Shown: positions 8,310-17,758 of the stretch, in pieces
Layout: every line of letters starts with the position of its first letter
Position numbering within the stretch: the first letter of the stretch is position 1
Source: Hathewaya limosa
GTDB taxonomy: Bacteria; Bacillota; Clostridia; Clostridiales; Clostridiaceae
Assembly: GCF_030815255.1 (NCBI RefSeq)
Contig: NZ_JAUSWN010000012.1
Coordinates: forward strand, 43,878 to 107,877
Direction of reading: 5' to 3'
DNA length: 64,000 nucleotides
The notes under the pieces: generated by a model
What the model saw: only the letters and a program-made list of their open reading frames with translations
Database searches by the model: none
Told to the model about the DNA's origin: nothing
Made by a program: the position numbers and the translations under genes

Positions 8310-9200
8310 TTGGGATTATATGAAGATATTTATGAAGAGCTAGAAAAACTTCTTAATATTAATAACAAAATAATTGATCTCCAAGAAATACAACATAAAG
8401 ATGGTATTTATTTATATAGAATGAGACATGGTGAAAAAAGTTATGTTCTTAAGTATTTTATAAATAAAGAATTTAGAAGAGAAATAGAAAATTATTTTAT
8501 ATTACAGGAATGTGATATTCCTACTATTAAAGTTATAGCTAGTACAGAAAAAAGTTTGCTTTTAGATGATTTAAGTAAGAATAAAGTTTTTAGATTAGGA
8601 ATAGAAGAGGATTTAAGTGATATTGAAGTTGTAAAAAATCTTGCAAAATGGTATTTAAAGTTGCATCATGAAGGTAGTAAATATTTATCTAAAAAGAAGA
8701 GTAGTTTTAAATTTTATAGAGAAACAGATATTATTACACAAGAAAATCTTAAATTAATTAGACAAAGGTCAAATACGGAAGATAATAATGTATGGAAATT
8801 AATAGAGAATAACTTTGAAAGTATTTTAAAATATATAAATAATTTAGAAGAAACCTTAGTATATAATGACTTTTATTATACTAATTTAGCAGTTGCTAAA
8901 GATAAAAAACAAGCATTAATGTTTGATTATAATTTTTTAGGTATAGGTTATAGATATAGTGATATAAGAAATGTATGTTCATCATTATCTGAAGAGGCCA
9001 GTGAAGTGTTTAAAAAAGAATACGGGTATATAAACGAAAAAGAAGTAATTGTAGATTCAGTTTTGACTATCCTACAAGGATTAATTTTAGCATATAAAAA
9101 ACCTATATTTCCTAAATGGGGTGAAGAAAGCATTAAAAAAATTAAAGATGGGACATTAGAAAGAAATATACAACGTCTTTTATCACTAATTCTTAATTAG
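8310..9200 (+). CDS. APH-like phosphotransferase (kinase fold)
   Basis: A 296-residue protein of the aminoglycoside/choline-kinase-like fold. The catalytic loop is YNDFYYTN (residues about 185-192), with the catalytic Asp and Asn kept but the usual HGD His replaced by Tyr. The metal-binding Asp is in MFDYNF (about 205). The start is a TTG placed 9 nt after AGGAGG. It could phosphorylate an antibiotic or a small metabolite; spore-coat CotS-type proteins share the fold. The substrate is not predictable from sequence. Confidence 0.75.
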   Translation: MGLYEDIYEELEKLLNINNKIIDLQEIQHKDGIYLYRMRHGEKSYVLKYFINKEFRREIENYFILQECDIPTIKVIASTEKSLLLDDLSKNKVFRLGIEEDLSDIEVVKNLAKWYLKLHHEGSKYLSKKKSSFKFYRETDIITQENLKLIRQRSNTEDNNVWKLIENNFESILKYINNLEETLVYNDFYYTNLAVAKDKKQALMFDYNFLGIGYRYSDIRNVCSSLSEEASEVFKKEYGYINEKEVIVDSVLTILQGLILAYKKPIFPKWGEESIKKIKDGTLERNIQRLLSLILN

Positions 9201-9378
9201 AACTTTAGGATTTTTGTGGAAGATCAGAAAAAGGAGAAAGTAAATGAAACAAAAGAAGGACATACTATAGGAACGACAATAGATACATTAAGAATGAAAA
9301 AAAGATCCAAATCAAATAATATGATTTATATTGTAAATAAATTTTTAGGATAATTAAGATAGGTATGCAAGTAAAATG

Positions 9379-9418
9379 GCTAGTATAAATTAAGTTGTAT
9401 ACTAGCTATTTTTTATAT
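9379..9418. terminator. Bidirectional intrinsic terminator
   Basis: GCTAGTATA (9379-9387) pairs with TATACTAGC (9398-9406), followed by TATTTTTTATAT. It lies between convergent genes, the kinase ending at 9200 and the transporter ending at 9418, and can serve both. The 217 bases before it carry no convincing gene, only an ATG ORF of eight codons at 9244. Confidence 0.75.
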
Positions 9419-10323
9419 TAATTTGAATTTGTTGCAATAATACTACTTAAAATCATACCTAAAACAATAAAAAATAAGCCTAAAAGACCTAGGAGTGAAG
9501 GCTTAGAACCATTAAGTAAAAAGATTTCACCAAGTATGCTAAATATTACTTCACCAGATTGAGTAGCTTCTATAATTGCTAATTTAGAAGGATCATTTTT
9601 AACTAATTCCGTAGCTTTAAAGAAAAATATTGTGGCAATTACACCAGAAAAAATTGCTACTATTAGCGATTGAGTAATTTGATTGGTATTCGGGGATCCT
9701 GCTTTTAGGTATCCTAAAAAAGAAATAATTAACCAAAAAGGTATGCTACATAATGTCATTCCAAATATTCTTTCTATAGTTGTTAATGTATCTTTACATA
9801 GTTCCATCATTTTTCTATTTCCTAAAGGATATGCAAAAGCTGCTATAAGTATAGGAAGTATTGAAAGAAAAGTTTTAGATATATTAAGCTTAGTAGCTTG
9901 TTCATATTGTATTAGAAAAACACCAAATAAAATAATACAAGACATTAATAAGCTTTTTAAAGGTAAATTTCTTTTAAAAATAGGGGTTAGAAGTATACCG
10001 GCTATAATAGTTATTTGCCAACAACCAGCAACAAGCCATGATTCTCCGTATATTGAGGCAAATGTAAGAGGAGCATAGAATAATCCAAAACCAACAGTAC
10101 TCCATAGAAACCAAGGGAGTAAATTTTGTCTAATGGAATTTATAACCCGTTTTGTACCTTTTTGATTTAAAACAATTATGAATAATAGTGGTAACATAAA
10201 GAAAAATCTTAAAGCTGAACTCCACATCCAGTTCCCACCAGATAAATTCATACTTCGATTAAGTATAAATGTAAAGGCGAAAAACATAGAAGCGATTATT
10301 CCATAAAATAAAGCTTTTTTCAT
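9418..10323 (-). CDS. DMT/EamA-family transporter
   Basis: A 301-residue integral membrane protein with about ten hydrophobic segments arranged as two five-helix halves. The first helix (ALFYGIIASMFFAFTFIL) starts near residue 3 and the N-terminal half carries the SALRF motif typical of the drug/metabolite transporter superfamily. It probably effluxes a metabolite or drug. It is transcribed divergently from an XRE-cupin regulator across a 124-bp spacer holding a 13-bp palindrome, so it is likely controlled by that regulator. The substrate is unknown. Confidence 0.85.
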   Translation of the reverse strand: MKKALFYGIIASMFFAFTFILNRSMNLSGGNWMWSSALRFFFMLPLLFIIVLNQKGTKRVINSIRQNLLPWFLWSTVGFGLFYAPLTFASIYGESWLVAGCWQITIIAGILLTPIFKRNLPLKSLLMSCIILFGVFLIQYEQATKLNISKTFLSILPILIAAFAYPLGNRKMMELCKDTLTTIERIFGMTLCSIPFWLIISFLGYLKAGSPNTNQITQSLIVAIFSGVIATIFFFKATELVKNDPSKLAIIEATQSGEVIFSILGEIFLLNGSKPSLLGLLGLFFIVLGMILSSIIATNSN

Positions 10324-10391
10324 AATAATATAAACTCCTTTGAATAACTTTAGTTTTTAAGTATAATAAATTATATAATATATTAGATGAA

Positions 10392-10429
10392 TGTTCAATA
10401 TATTAAACAAAAATAAAATATATTGAACA
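10392..10429. promoter_or_regulatory. Operator: perfect 13-bp inverted repeat
   Basis: TGTTCAATATATT (10392-10404) and AATATATTGAACA (10417-10429) are exact complements separated by 12 bp. The pair sits between the divergent transporter (start 10323) and regulator (start 10448). This is the expected binding site of a dimeric XRE regulator acting on both genes; that role is inferred from position. Confidence 0.65.
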
Positions 10430-10447
10430 TATTTTGTGGGAGGAAGT

Positions 10448-11002
10448 ATGGAAGAATTAAATTTAATTATAGGTAATAATTTAAGTGCTATTAGAAATAA
10501 AAGAAAATTAAGTTTAGATGAGGTTGCCAATCTAACAGGAGTAAGTAAAGCTATGCTTGCTCAAATAGAAAAAGGAAAATCTAATCCAACTGTATCTACA
10601 TTGTGGAAAATTTCTACTGGTTTGAAGGTACCATTTTCTTCTTTTATGGAGAAAGAAAAAATTAATTATAAGGTAGTTGATTCTTCTAAAATAACTCCTA
10701 TTTCCGAAGAAAATAACAAAATGAAGATTTATCCTATTTTTCCCTTTGATATAAAAAATAATTTTGAAATATTGAAAATTGATTTAGAAAAAGAATGTAT
10801 ACATTCATCAGAAAAACATGCTGAGGGAGTAGAAGAGTATATAATAGTAACAGAGGGAACATTGAAAATGAATTTTGAAAGTGAAAGTGTTATTTTAAAA
10901 AAAGAAACCTGTATCAAATTTGATGCAAATATAATGCATACATATGAAAATATAGGAGATGAAAAATGTACTTTCCAAAATATTATAGTTTATAAAAAAT
11001 AA
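10448..11002 (+). CDS. XRE-family regulator with C-terminal cupin sensor
   Basis: A 184-residue protein. Residues about 6-60 form a helix-turn-helix (LSLDEVANLTGVSKAMLAQIEKGKSNPTV is the recognition region). Residues about 105-182 form a cupin barrel with HAEGVEEYIIVTEGTL and a second histidine in IMHTYEN, which could hold a metal or small ligand. GGGAGGA is 5 nt before the ATG at 10448; an in-frame GTG at 10436 would place the ribosome site inside the gene. It probably represses or activates the divergent DMT transporter through the palindrome at 10392-10429. Confidence 0.88.
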   Translation: MEELNLIIGNNLSAIRNKRKLSLDEVANLTGVSKAMLAQIEKGKSNPTVSTLWKISTGLKVPFSSFMEKEKINYKVVDSSKITPISEENNKMKIYPIFPFDIKNNFEILKIDLEKECIHSSEKHAEGVEEYIIVTEGTLKMNFESESVILKKETCIKFDANIMHTYENIGDEKCTFQNIIVYKK

Positions 11003-11139
11003 ACTTTATAATGAGTATTCTATTTTTTAGTGGGATTAAAAATGTAGTAGTTTTTACTATTACATTTTTATATATAAAATAATAAAAGATTAAAGTAAAT
11101 ATAAATTATAATTTTATATACAATGAGGAGAATAAGAAT

Positions 11140-11868
11140 ATGTTAGAAAATTATAAGTGTATGAATAAGGAAAATATATATGTTTTTTATATGGAAAAAG
11201 ATAAGTGTTTTGTAGAAGAAACTTTAGAAAAAGTAATTAAAGCATATGAAGAATTATCAGATTATTTTGAAATTAAAAAGGGAAGTTTTAATATAAAAGT
11301 AATTTTAGCATGTAATAGAAAAGAATATGAAAATTTAGTTTTAAATATTTTAAAAGTAAACATAGAAATACCATCAAGAAAAAGTAGAATTGCACAGCCA
11401 CAAGAAGAATATTTAGTATTATTATCTCCTAATGTATATGAAGAAGATTCTATATATAAGTATGATCAAAAAGAGTATGAAAGATTAATTTACCATGAAA
11501 CTACACATATGTTTGAGGAATATTTATGTAAAGATATGGAGAATTCCTCTCTTTGGTTTGGAGAGGGACTAGCAGTATATCTATCACAACAATGGAAATA
11601 TGAAAAGGAATTTAGAAAAACTGTAGAAGAAAATGTTAAAAATTGTGTAATCCCTAACTTAAGAGATATAGATAAAAATAGGATATTTGCTTATGAATGG
11701 GGATGGACTCTTATCAAATATATAGAAGAAAAGTATGGCAAAAATACTATAAATAAAATTGTAAGAAACTATGAAAATGGTGATGTGTTTGGATATATGA
11801 AAGTTAATATGGAGTTATTAGAAAAGCAATGGAAAAGGTGGGTACTTAATGAAAAGAATATAAAATAA
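11140..11868 (+). CDS. Gluzincin-type zinc metallopeptidase (peptidase MA-like), second copy
   Basis: A 242-residue protein with HETTH at residues 119-123 and the third zinc ligand in WFGEGLAVYL (Glu about 142), the same layout as the protein at 7495 but with low overall similarity. No export signal is seen. GAGGAG lies about 10 nt before the ATG. It leads a run of same-strand genes: a TPR protein after 12 bp and an unknown protein after another 32 bp. ABC exporters lie beyond a terminator. It might cleave a peptide handled by the neighbouring exporters, but this is speculation. Confidence 0.78.
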   Translation: MLENYKCMNKENIYVFYMEKDKCFVEETLEKVIKAYEELSDYFEIKKGSFNIKVILACNRKEYENLVLNILKVNIEIPSRKSRIAQPQEEYLVLLSPNVYEEDSIYKYDQKEYERLIYHETTHMFEEYLCKDMENSSLWFGEGLAVYLSQQWKYEKEFRKTVEENVKNCVIPNLRDIDKNRIFAYEWGWTLIKYIEEKYGKNTINKIVRNYENGDVFGYMKVNMELLEKQWKRWVLNEKNIK

Positions 11869-11880
11869 GGGGATGGCATT

Positions 11881-12537
11881 TTGGAGGAAAGAGATAAACT
11901 TGAAAGCTTATTAAACAAAGCATTTATAAGTTTTGATCAAAAAAATTACATAGAGGCAGAGAAGTTATATTGTAAAGTTTTAATAAGTGCAAAGGATAGA
12001 TTTAATGAGCTATATAAACAAGCATTATATGGATTAGGATTTACTAAAACTCTATCAAAACAATACAAAAAAGCTAGAGAATGTTATTTTAAATTATTAT
12101 CATATGCAATAGAGGAAGAAAATAAAGAAGATGAAAGTATATTGTATCATCAGTTATGTATGGTAGAGAGGGAAGCAGGCAATTATGACATAGCATTGCA
12201 ATATCTAAAAAAAGAATATGATCTAATTTTAAAAGTTTTTAAGGATAAAAACATGTATTTATCTGCAAATTATTATGAAAATGGATATATAAATCTTTTA
12301 AAGGGTGATTGCAATAAGGCTAAAGTATTATTAGAAAAATCACTATATTATGCAGAGAAATCAGAAGATAAGGTATGTATAGCATGTGCTTTTAGGGGGT
12401 TAGGTGAAGTATATATATCTAAAAAAGAAACAAATAAAGCACTAGAATATTTGAATAAAAGTGAAGAAGTATTTAAGTATTTAGGTGATGATATTGGAGC
12501 AAGAGAGGTAGAAGGGTTAAAGGAGAAATTAGTATAA
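11881..12537 (+). CDS. TPR-repeat protein
   Basis: A 218-residue, almost wholly helical protein with about four tetratricopeptide repeats. Visible repeat cores include ALYGLGFTKTLSKQYKKA, GNYDIALQYLKKEY and ACAFRGLGEVYISKKE. No DNA-binding domain is present, unlike RRNPP regulators, which carry one at the N-terminus. The start is a TTG at 11881, 12 bp after the peptidase stop, with AAGGGGATGG upstream. It is probably a protein-protein or peptide-binding partner for its operon neighbours, the peptidase and the protein at 12570. Confidence 0.75.
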   Translation: MEERDKLESLLNKAFISFDQKNYIEAEKLYCKVLISAKDRFNELYKQALYGLGFTKTLSKQYKKARECYFKLLSYAIEEENKEDESILYHQLCMVEREAGNYDIALQYLKKEYDLILKVFKDKNMYLSANYYENGYINLLKGDCNKAKVLLEKSLYYAEKSEDKVCIACAFRGLGEVYISKKETNKALEYLNKSEEVFKYLGDDIGAREVEGLKEKLV

Positions 12538-12569
12538 AATTTCATTTAAATTTAGTCAGGGGGAAGAGG

Positions 12570-13664
12570 ATGAATAAAGCGTTGAATGTATTATTAAATT
12601 GTGAATATGAAAAGAAAATAATATCTGAAGGTGATAATTTTCCAAGAGTAAATATAAATAAATACAATTTAAAAGAAGTATGTGTTTTATTACATAATGA
12701 TATATTCATAGAAGAGATAAAAAACTATTTTAGATGGAGTGATAAAGATATAAATATGAGGTTATCTTTGTTACTACAAGAGGAATTAATAAAAAAAGAA
12801 AAAAATAAATTTATACTTAATTGTATGATTATATCTATAGAGGAATCTAAGAAACTTATAGAAGAATCTGAAAAGCTCGTGGATATAGCAGTAGAATTAA
12901 TAAAATCGAAGTTAGAGGATATTAAAAGCTGTACCTATAAGCTTAAATGTTTTAATAATTTTAAGTTTGAAGATATATCATTATTTATTTTAAGTGATGT
13001 GATTTTAGATTGTATACAAATAGATAATGTAGAGGAACTATTTCTTAAATCTAAAAGAACCAAAAGAAATAATATGAATTATTATTTTTCTTTGCAGGAA
13101 AAAGGCAAAAATAGTATAAAAGAGGCTTTGAATATATATGGAAATATATTTAAATATTATGGAGATATTGCTTTTGGGTTATATGGGAATGAAAGAATGA
13201 ACAGTATAAATTTTTATACAATTGAGGAAAAAAAGATAAAAGAGTATTTTGGTGAAAGTTACTTTTGTAATGATAATGAGACTAAGGAGTTTCTTTTAAA
13301 AGAATTTTTAAAAATCGCTAAAGATAGAGGATACAACTGTAACTCTGAAATTATAAATGGATTTAACAGATTAAATTTATTGAAAGATAAAGATATAGTA
13401 ATCCCTATTTTAACTAAAAAAGAATTTTTTATGTTAAATAATATTGCAGATATTATTAGGGATGAGTATATTAAAATATTCGAAAACAATAAAAAAATTC
13501 TTTATGAAAGCTATAAAGAATCTAATTATTTTTATGAGATATCTTTTGAAGAGTATTTTATATGGTGGTATCATATTTATTATTCTATGGTAACAGATAA
13601 ACTTATAGAAAAAGAGATTATTAAAAAATCCAGTATTAAAAATTTTAGTTATATAGTTATATAG
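12570..13664 (+). CDS. Conserved-looking protein of unknown function, possible winged-helix N-terminus
   Basis: A 364-residue, helix-rich protein without membrane segments. The N-terminal 90 residues have the pattern of a winged helix (DKDINMRLSLLLQEELIKK followed by a short strand), so DNA binding is possible. The rest is a helical array with aromatic-rich ends (YFIWWYHIYYSM). GGGGGAAGAGG precedes the ATG. It is last in the peptidase-TPR operon and is followed by a strong terminator. I do not recognise the family. A regulator of the downstream exporters is one possibility. Confidence 0.6.
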   Translation: MNKALNVLLNCEYEKKIISEGDNFPRVNINKYNLKEVCVLLHNDIFIEEIKNYFRWSDKDINMRLSLLLQEELIKKEKNKFILNCMIISIEESKKLIEESEKLVDIAVELIKSKLEDIKSCTYKLKCFNNFKFEDISLFILSDVILDCIQIDNVEELFLKSKRTKRNNMNYYFSLQEKGKNSIKEALNIYGNIFKYYGDIAFGLYGNERMNSINFYTIEEKKIKEYFGESYFCNDNETKEFLLKEFLKIAKDRGYNCNSEIINGFNRLNLLKDKDIVIPILTKKEFFMLNNIADIIRDEYIKIFENNKKILYESYKESNYFYEISFEEYFIWWYHIYYSMVTDKLIEKEIIKKSSIKNFSYIVI

Positions 13665-13721
13665 ATTATATTAAGTAATTATCTAGACCACTATAGTCCT
13701 CATCCAAATAATTATAATTCA

Positions 13722-13765
13722 AAAATAGGGTAGGTATTATAAATACTTGCCCTATTTTTATGTTT
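13722..13765 (+). terminator. Intrinsic terminator
   Basis: AAAAATAGGGTAGGTATT pairs with AATACTTGCCCTATTTTT with two mismatched bases and is followed by ATG-TTTT-rich DNA. It closes the peptidase-TPR-unknown operon before the second exporter pair. Confidence 0.7.
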
Positions 13766-13856
13766 TAAAATATGATAATATAATTATGTTAATAAAGTTT
13801 GAATATTCAGTAAATGAGTGAAAGATATTAAAAAAATGGGATTGGAGAGATAAACT

Positions 13857-15671
13857 TTGACAAAAAATAAAAGAAGTATCAAAGATAATATTTTTTATTT
13901 AATTAAAAATGCATGGAAGTGGGATAAAAAAGCTTTTATGTATTTTGGGTTATTTACTATAGTAGTTTCTATAGAACCATTCATATCAATATTTATACCT
14001 AAATTTTTAATTGATGAATTAACAGGGCAGAAAAGGATATTAAATTTAATAGCTATACTTTTAACTTTTTTTATTATATCTTCTATTGTAAATTATATGT
14101 CTACTTATTTGGAAGGTGCTTATTTTCCCAGAATGATAGGAATAAGATTTAATTTCACGCATAAACTGCAAGAAAAATGTATGACGATGGATTTTAAATA
14201 TACGGAAGATCCTAAAGTATTAAATGATATTCAAACGGCATACAGAGCGGTACAAAATAATCAAGAGGGTATAGAAGGTGTATTACATAAACTTTTTGCA
14301 ATTTTTGGAGAAAGTATCGCATTTTTTGGATATGTTGCTATAGTTTTTACATTGAATCCTTTGATATTATTATATCTATTATTAAATGTTATATTTATAT
14401 ACTATTTAACTACAAGGGCAAAGAAATATGAATATAGTAGAGCAGATCAGGTTTCAGAAATAGAGAGAAAAAGTTATTATATTTATGATGTTATGAGTAA
14501 TTTTGCATATGGTAAGGATATACGAATTTTTAATTTAAGCAACTGGCTACAGAATAAACTTAGAGTTTTTCAAAATTCTAGTCTTAAAATTCAGAAGGAC
14601 ATTAAATATAAATATTTTGGAGTTTCAGTATTAGATGTATTCCTTCTTTTACTTAGGGAAGGTGTGGTATATGCATATTTAATTTATATGGTGTTAAAGG
14701 GATCTTTAAGTATAGGATCATTTACTATGTACTTTACAACAATTGCTGGATTTGCAGGATGGATGCAAAAAGTTTTAGATGATATAGCACATATAAATGC
14801 ACAAAACTTATATATAAATGATTTTAGAAATTTATTAGAATTTGATAATGAGAAAGAGAAAAAGCAATTTAGAAACATTCCAAAAGCTGATACTTATGAA
14901 ATAGAATTTAAAAATGTATCTTTTAAATATCCTAATAGTGAAAAATATATTTATAAGAATCTATCTTTGAAAGTAAAAAAAGGACAAAGACTAGCACTTG
15001 TAGGGGTAAATGGTGCAGGTAAAACCACTTTTGTAAAACTAATAACTAGACTTTATGAACCTACAGAAGGTGAAATTTTATTAAATGGAATTAACATCTT
15101 AGAGTTTAATAAAGAGGAGTACTATAAATTATTCTCTGTAGAATTTCAAGAAATAAAAATGCTTGCATTTTCTATAGCAGAGAATGTGGCACTTATTGCA
15201 AAATCTAAGATAGATAAAAATATGGTAAACCAATGTATTGAAAAATCCGGGTTAAAAGAAAAAATAGACTCTTTAGAAAATGGAATTGATACATCTCTAT
15301 TAAAAGTATTAGATTCTAATGGAATAGAACTTTCAGGTGGAGAAAATCAAAAATTAGCTTTAGCAAGAGCATTATATAAAAATGGTTCTATTGTAATATT
15401 AGATGAACCTACTGCAGCACTTGATCCTCTTGCAGAATATAATTTGTATAAAGGTTTTAATGATATGATTGGTGATAAAACAGCAATATATATTTCTCAT
15501 AGATTATCAAGTACCCGTTTTTGCGATGGTATAGCCTTTTTAGAAAATGGTGAAATTAAGGAATATGGTACTCATGAGGAGCTTTTAAATCAAGGTGGAG
15601 CGTATTCAGAAATGTTTAATATTCAAGCTTCTTATTATAAAGAAAAATCTTTAGAAATGGAGGAAGCTTAA
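13857..15671 (+). CDS. ABC exporter half-subunit A (second pair)
   Basis: A 604-residue half-exporter: six-helix domain followed by an ATPase with Walker A GVNGAGKTT, signature LSGGE and Walker B IVILDEPTAALDP, all catalytic residues present. TTG start at 13857 after GGAGAG. The stop at 15669-15671 is directly followed by the ATG of its paralogue (no gap). Both are closer to peptide/lantibiotic-type exporters than to the pump at 1271. There is no C39 peptidase domain, so any leader peptide would need a separate protease, for which the HExxH genes upstream are candidates. Confidence 0.9.
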   Translation: MTKNKRSIKDNIFYLIKNAWKWDKKAFMYFGLFTIVVSIEPFISIFIPKFLIDELTGQKRILNLIAILLTFFIISSIVNYMSTYLEGAYFPRMIGIRFNFTHKLQEKCMTMDFKYTEDPKVLNDIQTAYRAVQNNQEGIEGVLHKLFAIFGESIAFFGYVAIVFTLNPLILLYLLLNVIFIYYLTTRAKKYEYSRADQVSEIERKSYYIYDVMSNFAYGKDIRIFNLSNWLQNKLRVFQNSSLKIQKDIKYKYFGVSVLDVFLLLLREGVVYAYLIYMVLKGSLSIGSFTMYFTTIAGFAGWMQKVLDDIAHINAQNLYINDFRNLLEFDNEKEKKQFRNIPKADTYEIEFKNVSFKYPNSEKYIYKNLSLKVKKGQRLALVGVNGAGKTTFVKLITRLYEPTEGEILLNGINILEFNKEEYYKLFSVEFQEIKMLAFSIAENVALIAKSKIDKNMVNQCIEKSGLKEKIDSLENGIDTSLLKVLDSNGIELSGGENQKLALARALYKNGSIVILDEPTAALDPLAEYNLYKGFNDMIGDKTAIYISHRLSSTRFCDGIAFLENGEIKEYGTHEELLNQGGAYSEMFNIQASYYKEKSLEMEEA

Positions 15672-17468
15672 ATGAAAAATAAAAGTATTGCTCAATTGAA
15701 GAAAAATATTAAAATCTCAAGATATATTTTAAAGTTAGCACATGGTATTTCTAAAACGTATATTCCTACATTAGTTATTTCCTCTATATTTAAAGCTATA
15801 ACTCCATTTATTAATATAATTATGCCTAAATTTATTATAGATGAATTAATGGGACAGAAGAGAATAAAAATATTTATAGCATTAGTCTTAGTAACTATAA
15901 TTGCTAATTTTACTTTAAATCTTATTAATTCATGGTTTGATACTTTAATAGAAATAAAGAACATTGAAATTTTAAATGGATTTGATATGTTAATTGGGAA
16001 AAAAATAATGGAAATGGAATTCCAAAACATAGAAGATCCAGAAGTATTAGATTTGAAAGAACGGGTAAGGTTAGCTCTTAGAACACAAGGAATTATAGGT
16101 AGAATGATAAATGCAGCTGTTAGTATATTTACTCAGATTATTTCCTTAATAGGATTAATTGCGGTAATTGCTAGTTTAGATTTATATATAGTTTTATTCA
16201 TAATAGTTATTGTAATTATTACTTCTTTTATATATCAAAAATCGCAAAAGGCTCAGTATGAATTCCATAAATCCTTAATGCCTTTAAATAGAGGATATCT
16301 ATATTATTCTAATATAACAACAGATTTTTCTATGGGTAAGGATGTAAGATTATACAATATATGTCCTCTTATTATGGATAAAGTAAGAAGTTTTAATAAG
16401 GATTCCGTAGAACAATTTGTTAAACTATTTAAAATTATGGGTAGATATAATGGAACAAATGAAGTAGGATTACAAGTACAAATGTTTGGTATTTATGCTT
16501 ATATGACATATAAAGTGTGTATAGGAACTATAGGAATTGGATCATTTACCATGTATGTAGCTTCTGCTAATAATTTTAGTGCTACAGTATCTAAATTTGT
16601 AAGAAGTTTTATAGAATTAAGTCAAATGTGTAGATATTTAGAGGATTACATAAGTCTTGAACAGATTAAATCGAATAAAACAGGAAAAGGAAAATCCCTT
16701 AAAAATACAGAACAATGCACTGTTGAATTTAAAAATGTAAGTTTTAAATATCCTAGATGTGATGAATACACTTTAAAAAATGTTTCAATAACTATTAAGC
16801 AAGGTGAAAAACTTTCAGTAGTAGGTTCAAATGGAGCAGGTAAAACTACATTTATAAAATTACTTACTAGACTTTATGAGCCTACAGATGGAGAAATTTT
16901 ATTAAATGGTATAAATATAAAAGAATATAACTATGATGAATATATGAAATTGTTATCTGTAGTTTTTCAAGATTTTAAATTATTCGCATTTACTGTAAAG
17001 GAAAATATAGTTCTTAATAATGAGGAAGAAAATAATGATAGAGGTATAGAAAATTCATTGAAACAATCGGGATTAGAAAAAGATATTTTAAAAATGCCAG
17101 AGGGGATAGATACGCATATATATAAAATATTTGAAGAGAATGGAATAGAATTTTCAGGTGGACAATCACAAAAATTAGCTATTTCAAGAGCAGTATATAA
17201 AGATGCGCCAATAGTTGTTTTAGATGAACCTACAGCAGCATTAGATCCAATTGCAGAATCTGAAATATATAGTAGATTCAATGAGCTTATAGGAAATAAA
17301 ACTGCAATATATATTTCTCACAGGTTATCTAGTTGTAAATTCTGTGATAAAATAGCTGTATTCCATAAAGGAGAAATTATTCAATATGGAACTCATGAGG
17401 AATTAATAAAAGATAGTGATAATCAATATGAGAAGATGTATAATGCACAAGCACAATATTATGTATAA
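15672..17468 (+). CDS. ABC exporter half-subunit B (second pair)
   Basis: A 598-residue paralogue of the preceding gene with the same architecture: Walker A GSNGAGKTT, signature FSGGQ and Walker B IVVLDEPTAALDP. Both subunits keep the catalytic Glu, so this pair is not of the degenerate-site type seen at 1271-4800. It begins at the base after its neighbour's stop and will be translationally coupled. It is probably the second half of a heterodimeric exporter. The substrate is unknown, and I found no obvious precursor peptide in the flanks. Confidence 0.9.
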   Translation: MKNKSIAQLKKNIKISRYILKLAHGISKTYIPTLVISSIFKAITPFINIIMPKFIIDELMGQKRIKIFIALVLVTIIANFTLNLINSWFDTLIEIKNIEILNGFDMLIGKKIMEMEFQNIEDPEVLDLKERVRLALRTQGIIGRMINAAVSIFTQIISLIGLIAVIASLDLYIVLFIIVIVIITSFIYQKSQKAQYEFHKSLMPLNRGYLYYSNITTDFSMGKDVRLYNICPLIMDKVRSFNKDSVEQFVKLFKIMGRYNGTNEVGLQVQMFGIYAYMTYKVCIGTIGIGSFTMYVASANNFSATVSKFVRSFIELSQMCRYLEDYISLEQIKSNKTGKGKSLKNTEQCTVEFKNVSFKYPRCDEYTLKNVSITIKQGEKLSVVGSNGAGKTTFIKLLTRLYEPTDGEILLNGINIKEYNYDEYMKLLSVVFQDFKLFAFTVKENIVLNNEEENNDRGIENSLKQSGLEKDILKMPEGIDTHIYKIFEENGIEFSGGQSQKLAISRAVYKDAPIVVLDEPTAALDPIAESEIYSRFNELIGNKTAIYISHRLSSCKFCDKIAVFHKGEIIQYGTHEELIKDSDNQYEKMYNAQAQYYV

Positions 17469-17570
17469 ATAATTAAAGGTTTACAATTGTTGATGTATAA
17501 TATATAATGTGAATGTAAAATTAAACTAAAAATTGAATATAAAGATTTAATTTCATAGCACTATGCTATG

Positions 17571-17612
17571 AGAGAGGTTCAGTAAGACCATCCCTCTATA
17601 AAAAACTAGGCA
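17571..17612 (+). promoter_or_regulatory. preQ1-I riboswitch aptamer
   Basis: The sequence AGAGAGGTTC, a short loop, CCCTCTATAAAAAACTAGG matches the compact preQ1 class I consensus. It has a P1 stem of AGAGG with CCTCT and the A-rich tail ending in CTA that forms the pseudoknot. A CATAGC/GCTATG hairpin (17554-17570) lies directly before it. Two terminators follow before a nucleoside hydrolase gene. preQ1 binding should switch termination and so control queuosine-precursor acquisition. The aptamer call is strong; the mode of control is inferred. Confidence 0.85.
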
Positions 17613-17656
17613 ATTTTAATAAATGTTTTCAAAAATTTAGTATTAGTAATTGTTAA

Positions 17657-17688
17657 GGTCACTATTTTTAGTGACCTTTTATTTTTAC
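17657..17688 (+). terminator. Riboswitch-associated terminator 1
   Basis: GGTCACT (17657-17663) pairs with AGTGACC (17670-17676), followed by TTTTATTTTT. It lies 45 nt after the preQ1 aptamer and is the likely expression platform, although 45 nt is longer than usual for this class. Confidence 0.75.
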
Positions 17689-17708
17689 TATGTAAAATTG
17701 AAGTTTTA

Positions 17709-17740
17709 GGAGTAGGAGAACCTACTCCTTTTTTATTTTT
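17709..17740 (+). terminator. Riboswitch-associated terminator 2
   Basis: GGAGTAGG (17709-17716) pairs with CCTACTCC (17721-17728) around GAGAA's 4-nt loop region, followed by an uninterrupted T-rich tail. Being tandem with terminator 1, it may give tighter control of the nucleoside hydrolase gene. Confidence 0.75.
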
Positions 17741-17758
17741 AGAAAAGGGGTTTTGAAT

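Noticed and set aside
13857..17468. Degenerate-site heterodimer like the pump at 1271
   Set aside because: Both subunits keep LDEPT after Walker B, so the degenerate-site feature is absent.
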